A stretch of 19,268 nt of DNA, from positions 1 to 19,268 of the forward strand of contig DAIQNV010000058.1 of NCBI GenBank assembly GCA_036788215.1, written 5' to 3'. Source of the DNA: DAIQNV01 sp036788215. GTDB taxonomy: Bacteria; Planctomycetota; Phycisphaerae; Phycisphaerales; UBA1924. The notes below the pieces were generated by a model, which saw only the letters and a list, made by a program, of their open reading frames with translations, was not told the origin of the DNA and did not search any database. Of the stretch, positions 15,504 through 19,268 are shown one piece after another (position 1 is the stretch's first letter; each line of letters begins with the position of its first letter). The position numbers and the translations under genes are program-made.

Positions 15504-16406
15504 TCAGTCGTCGCCCGCCTCGTCGTCGAGCTCCCGCTCACCGAAGATCGCGCTGCCGACGCGGACGACGTTCGCGCCCTCCTCGAGCGCGACCTCGTAG
15601 TCGCCCGACATGCCCATGCTGAGCAGGTTGAACTTGCCATCGCCCACGCCCAGGTCGCGGATCTCCTCGAACAGCTCGCGCCCCCGGGCGAAGACCGGGC
15701 GGGCGTCCTCCGGATTCTCCGAGTAGGGGGCGATCGTCATCAGCCCACGCACGCGGAGCGAGTACATCTGGTCGATCTGCTCCGCCAGCGGGATCGCCGC
15801 GGGGACATGACAGCCATACTTCGATTCCTCGCCCGAGCAGTTCACCTGCACCAGGACATCGAGCTGCTTCTCCGAATTGACCAGGCACGCCTGCAGTTCC
15901 TCCGCGAGCCGCAGCGAATCCACGGAGTGGATCAGCCTCACCTCGGGGATCACCTTCTTCGCCTTGTTCCGCTGCAGGTGCCCGATCATGTGCCAGCGGA
16001 TGGGCTGATCGGGACGCAGGGGCTTGCGCGTCGGCACCTCGCCCCCGCCCCCCGCGACCGCGACGCCGCCCCCCGCCCCACCCCCCGACCCGACCCCCGG
16101 CTCAGCCCCCGTCCCGGTGCGGGCCGGCACGCGGGACTCACGCGCCACGTTCGTCTCCCCCAGCACCCGCACCCGCTCGAGCCACTCCCGGGCGATCGCC
16201 GCCCGCTGGATCAGCTGCTGCACGCGGTTCTCCCCGAAATCCTCGTGCCCCAGCTCCATCAGGTGACGGATGTCCTCGGGCTCCGCGTACTTCGTCACCG
16301 CGATCAGGATCGTGCGCGTCGGGTCGCGACCGGCGCGCCGGGCCGCGTCCGCGACGCGACCCTTGACCTCGGCGTACCGCTCTGCGAGCTCTCGGGGGTC
16401 GACCAT
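15504..16406 (-). CDS. YggS/PLPBP-type pyridoxal-phosphate homeostasis protein
   Basis: The product has 300 residues (E. coli YggS has 234). The start is ATG 16406, with AGGA 6 nt upstream; the frame is open upstream but would enter the divergent peroxiredoxin leader. The fold is a single alanine-racemase-like barrel that binds PLP and influences vitamin B6 and amino-acid balance, with no known enzymatic reaction. Landmarks are the PLP-binding Lys K39 in 'LIAVTKY', 'FGENRVQ' (57-63), 'WHMIGHLQRNKAKKV' (138-152), 'IHSVDS', 'VNCSGEESKYG', 'GLMTIAPYSEN' (221-231), 'LLSMGMSGDYEVAL' (261-274) and 'RVGSAIFGER'. An extra low-complexity stretch of about 40 residues (95-133), very Gly-rich, sits before the WHMIGH strand. 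The C-terminus is acidic. Division-cluster neighbours usual in other bacteria are absent. Confidence 0.92.
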   Translation of the reverse strand: MVDPRELAERYAEVKGRVADAARRAGRDPTRTILIAVTKYAEPEDIRHLMELGHEDFGENRVQQLIQRAAIAREWLERVRVLGETNVARESRVPARTGTGAEPGVGSGGGAGGGVAVAGGGGEVPTRKPLRPDQPIRWHMIGHLQRNKAKKVIPEVRLIHSVDSLRLAEELQACLVNSEKQLDVLVQVNCSGEESKYGCHVPAAIPLAEQIDQMYSLRVRGLMTIAPYSENPEDARPVFARGRELFEEIRDLGVGDGKFNLLSMGMSGDYEVALEEGANVVRVGSAIFGERELDDEAGDD

Positions 16407-16536
16407 GGGCGTCCTGCTCCTGCTGTGCCCGCCTCGGCTGAAACTGCGGAATCCGGCGGGCGTCGCCGCTCCGCGGCTGCTCGTAGCATACCCGAAATCA
16501 CCATCCCACAAAGCCCGTACGCCGAGGAGCCCTTTC

Positions 16537-17025
16537 ATGAAAAACGACCACCTGACGCCCCGCGATGCGGTCATCCCCCAGGGCGAGCCCGCCCCCGACT
16601 TCACGCTCCTCACCCAGAACCGCGAGCCCTGGACCCTCTCCGGGGCCCTGGAGAAGGGGGATGTGGTCCTCAGCTTCTACCCCCTGGCCTTCACCGAGGT
16701 CTGCGGCACCGAGATGGAGTGCATCAACAAGGAAATGGCCCGCTGGACCGGCAAGGGCGCCCAGGTCGTCGGCATCAGCACCGACAGCTTCGCCACGCAG
16801 AAGGCCTGGGCCGACGCCAACGGCTTCCAGCAGCCCCTCCTCGCCGACATGCACCGGGAGGTCTGCAAGGCCTACGGGCTCTACTGGGCCGACCTGAATG
16901 TCACGAGCCGAGGCACCGTGATCGTGACCAAGGGCGAGGGCGGCAAGCCCGTCGTCAAGTGGAGCCAGGGCCGCGAGCCGGGCAACGCCTTCAAGCTCGA
17001 CGAGGTGCTCGGGGCGATGGCGTAA
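16537..17025 (+). CDS. Peroxiredoxin of the AhpC/TSA superfamily (AhpE/Bcp-like)
   Basis: The product has 162 residues from ATG 16537, with GAGGAG 8 nt upstream. The thioredoxin-fold signature starts at 'GEPAPDFTLLTQNRE' (16-30). The peroxidatic centre is P49-L-A-F-T53-E-V-C56, with the conserved PxxxT/SxxC spacing. The active-site Arg is R125 in 'VTSRGTVIV'. C62 and C110 are further Cys residues; C110 lies in a helix and could act in resolving, but the pattern does not prove a 2-Cys mechanism. The enzyme reduces H2O2 and organic peroxides in the cytoplasm using thiol partners. It is divergent from the YggS gene with about 130 nt between; TAGCAT at 16484-16489 is a possible -10. It converges with the downstream hydrolase gene. 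Confidence 0.92.
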   Translation: MKNDHLTPRDAVIPQGEPAPDFTLLTQNREPWTLSGALEKGDVVLSFYPLAFTEVCGTEMECINKEMARWTGKGAQVVGISTDSFATQKAWADANGFQQPLLADMHREVCKAYGLYWADLNVTSRGTVIVTKGEGGKPVVKWSQGREPGNAFKLDEVLGAMA

Positions 17026-17043
17026 GAGGCCCTCGGACCGGCG

Positions 17044-17706
17044 TCAGCACCCGGTGTCGCGGGCGATCCGTTCCTCGATAAACGCGTTCACCCGCTCCGC
17101 GTGCGTCAGATTGATCAGGTGCCCCGCGCCCTCGATGGACTCGTCCACCTTGTAGCCATCCCGCCGCAGGACCGGGTCGTCGCGCCCATGAATCGAGTGG
17201 ATCGGCACGTCGGGTGGCTGGCCCAGCCTCCACCGGGAGGCGGCGATGCACTGCCATTTGAGGGTGCGGGCCGGCAGGGATCCCAGCATGTCGCGCAGCA
17301 GCGCCGTCTGGGCATCGGTCAGGCCCCCGCCGAAGCTGAGCCGGGGCGTCACCACCTTCATGGCGTAACGAACAGCCCACGGCTGAAGAATCGAGAGAGG
17401 ATGCCGGAGCGCGCGGAGCCAGGGCGGCAGGTCCTGACCGGTCCGCGCACCCCCGATGACGAACACCGCACGCGCCGGGAGGTGGCGGGCCATTTCCAGG
17501 GCGATCATCGCGCCGAGCGAGACCCCCCCGAGATACAGCGGCGCCCCGGCGGGGTCGATCGTCCCGGCGAGCCGCCGCGCGTAGTGGTCGAGAGATTCGG
17601 CCCTTTCGGGGGTGATCCAGTCAAGGGGTTCCACGCGGCAGCAGGAGATTGCTCGCTGGGGCTTGAGAAGCCGCTGGTCGGTGCCGAGGCCGGGGACGAG
17701 GACGAG
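17044..17706 (-). CDS. Alpha/beta hydrolase, N-terminus lost in the assembly gap
   Basis: The frame runs from the gap to a stop at 17044, giving 220 visible residues. It opens with 'LVLVPGLGTDQRLL', the first strand and oxyanion loop, so only a few residues are missing. The nucleophile elbow is G61-V-S63-L-G65, the acid is in 'HGRDDPVL' (D176 or D177) and the base is H196 in 'GAGHLINLTHAERVNAFI'. 'MIALEMARHL' follows the nucleophile. This is a soluble carboxyl-ester or similar hydrolase; the substrate cannot be told. The start codon and promoter, probably shared with divergent gpmI, fall within 17708-17807. Confidence 0.82.
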   Translation of the reverse strand, partial: LVLVPGLGTDQRLLKPQRAISCCRVEPLDWITPERAESLDHYARRLAGTIDPAGAPLYLGGVSLGAMIALEMARHLPARAVFVIGGARTGQDLPPWLRALRHPLSILQPWAVRYAMKVVTPRLSFGGGLTDAQTALLRDMLGSLPARTLKWQCIAASRWRLGQPPDVPIHSIHGRDDPVLRRDGYKVDESIEGAGHLINLTHAERVNAFIEERIARDTGC

Positions 17707-17707
17707 G

Positions 17708-17807
17708 NNNNNNNNNNNNNNNNNNNNNNNNNNNNNNNNNNNNNNNNNNNNNNNNNNNNNNNNNNNNNNNNNNNNNNNNNNNNNNNNNNNNNNNNNNNNN
17801 NNNNNNN
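17708..17807. other. Assembly gap of 100 N
   Basis: A second run of exactly 100 N. It removes the starts of two divergent genes and the promoter region between them. The real length is unknown. Confidence 0.95.
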
Positions 17808-17808
17808 G

Positions 17809-19268
17809 AACACCCCCCATGTCCTCATCATCCGCGACGGCTGGGGCGCCAACCCGCACCCCGAGCACGACGCCTTCAACGCGGTCAAGCTCGCCAAGAC
17901 CCCCGTCGCCGATCGGCTCATGGCCGAGTGGCCCTGGACCCTCGTCAAGACCTCCGGCGAGGATGTCGGGCTCGACGACGGCACCATGGGCAACTCCGAG
18001 GTCGGCCACCAGAACATCGGCGCCGGACGGGTCGTCTACCAGGACGCGGTCCGCATCACCATCGCCTGCCGCGAGGGGAAACTCAAGGACAACGCCACCC
18101 TCACCGACGCCATCAACGGGGCCAGGGCCGCCGGGCGGGCGACGCACCTCATGGGCATCAACTCCGACGCCGGCGTGCACGGGCAGCTCGAGCACCTCCG
18201 CGCCCTCGTCCAGCTCTGCAAGGATCTCGGGCAGGACAAGGTCTACCTCCACCTCTTCGGCGACGGACGCGACACCGGCCCCTTCACCGGCAAGGCCTAC
18301 GCCGAACAGGTCGAACGCTTCTGCGCCGAGATCGGCGCGGGCCGCATCGTCTCCGTCGTCGGGCGCTACTGGGCCATGGACCGCGACAACCGCTGGGAGC
18401 GCGTGCAGCGGGCGTACGACCTCTTGACCGGGCGGGGCGACGACCTCCGCCACGCGACCTCCGGCCCCGGCGCCTTCCAGGCCTACTACGACGAGCCCCG
18501 CGAGCCCACCATGAAGGGCGACGAGTTCGTCTTCCCCACCGTCGTGGGCGACGACTGGCAGGACACGCGAATTACCGATGGCGACGCGGTCATCTTCTTC
18601 AACTACCGGGGCGACCGCCCCCGCGAGATCTGCTCCGCCTTCCTCCTCCCCGTCTTCCATGGCTCCGCCGAGCTCACCCCCAGCCCCGACTCGGGCGAGC
18701 TGGGCTTCGACCGCGGGGCCAGGCTCGACCTCCGCTTCGTCCTGCTCACCCCCTACTCCGAGCGCCTCGCCGAGCTCGCGCCCGTCGCCTTCCCCAAGCC
18801 CGGCCGCCCCGCGATGATCCTGGGCGAGGTCATCAGCAAGGCCGGCCTCACGCAGTTCCGCTGCGCCGAGACCGAGAAGTTCCCGCACGTCACCTTCTTC
18901 TTCAACAACGGGCGCGACGAGCCCTTCGAGGGCGAGCACCGCGAGATCGTGCAGAGCCCCAAGGTCTCCACCTACGACCAGCAGCCCGAGATGTCCGCGC
19001 GGGGCGTCGCCGACGCGGTCCTCCGCCGCCTCGACGCCCCCGACTGCGAGACCCTCATCGTCGTGAATTTCGCCAACGGGGACATGGTCGGCCACACCGG
19101 CAGCGTCGAAGCCGCGGTGAAAGCCTGCGAAGTGACCGACGCCCTCGTGGGCGAGATCGTCGACAAGGTCCTCGCCAGGGGCGGCTCCGCCATCGTCTTC
19201 GCCGATCATGGCAACGCCGAGCAGATGTGGAGCCCCGAGAACGACAGCCCCCACACCGCCCACACGCT
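17809..19268 (+). CDS. gpmI: 2,3-bisphosphoglycerate-independent phosphoglycerate mutase, partial at both ends
   Basis: The frame is open from the gap to the window end (486 codons); the family is about 510-540 residues, so roughly ten N-terminal and about thirty C-terminal residues are missing. It interconverts 3- and 2-phosphoglycerate in glycolysis with two Mn2+ ions. The first metal Asp is in 'VLIIRDGWG', and the phosphoserine nucleophile is S63 in 'MGNSEVGHQNIGAGR' (numbered from 17809). Other landmarks are 'GVHGQLEHL', 'HLFGDGRDT', 'VVGRYWAMDRDNRWERV', 'IFFNYRGDR', 'ETEKFPHVTFFFNNG', 'STYDQQPEMSA', 'NGDMVGHTG', 'FADHGNAEQM' and 'HTAHT', which supply the second metal site. All known catalytic motifs seen are intact. 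It diverges from the hydrolase across the gap. Confidence 0.95.

Noticed and set aside
17044..19263. Very long open minus-strand frame opposite gpmI
   Set aside because: It reads through the N gap and is the antisense shadow of gpmI in GC-rich DNA, with low-complexity Gly/Ala/Glu/Val sequence. Only the part from 17044 to 17706 is a real protein.

Overview
The window is high-GC, gene-dense chromosomal DNA. Gene style (many GTG starts, GTGA/ATGA overlaps, AGGGG/GGAGG ribosome sites) and protein signatures (an iPGM with an 'IIRDGWG' metal motif, EDF-[AC]-GT methyltransferases, a REP-associated transposase flanked by 'GAGCCCCGAGCGTAAGCGAG' elements) suggest a planctomycete, probably Phycisphaerae-like. 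This is inferred from family recall, not from a search. Two runs of exactly 100 N (12200-12299 and 17708-17807) are scaffold gaps of unknown true length, so this looks like a draft or metagenome assembly.

Layout. (1) 1-2026, minus strand: prfA (release factor 1), then an overlapping small membrane protein that appears frameshifted in an A6/T6 run, then the N-terminal part of a DinB-like protein cut by the window edge. (2) 2094-6329, plus strand: an alpha/beta hydrolase of the BD-FAE/acetyl-esterase type, then a coupled operon (NatA-like ABC ATPase, NatB-like permease, SAM methyltransferase) whose genes are joined by GTGA overlaps. (3) 6346-6917: a Y1 HUH transposase (RAYT type) gene between two 30-nt inverted REP-like elements. 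(4) about 7000-7462, minus: RNase P RNA, with a GC-rich hairpin at its 3' end. (5) 7558-8562, plus: a degenerate Gfo/Idh/MocA-like protein. (6) 8579-12503, minus: tyrS, a polyprenyl diphosphate synthase, and a second methyltransferase paralogous to the one in block 2. (7) 12693-15494, plus: UDP-glucose dehydrogenase, an AhpD/CMD-like protein, and a small multi-pass membrane protein. (8) 15504-17025: YggS-type PLP protein (minus) and a peroxiredoxin (plus), divergently transcribed. (9) 17044-19268: an alpha/beta hydrolase (minus) and gpmI (plus), diverging across the second gap and both incomplete.

Most genes are housekeeping: translation termination, tRNA charging and maturation, glycolysis, isoprenoid chain synthesis, nucleotide-sugar oxidation and peroxide defence. 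I see no defence island, prophage, CRISPR array or large new gene cluster. The most unusual signals are within ordinary genes. The RNase P RNA has a compensated double change (A67-U to C67-G) in the near-universal P4 helix and appears to lack the L15 GGU motif. TyrRS has its HIGH motif written TIGN and carries a roughly 95-residue insertion in the catalytic domain. Two diverged copies of an uncharacterised methyltransferase family lie 5 kb apart, one of them coupled to an ABC exporter.
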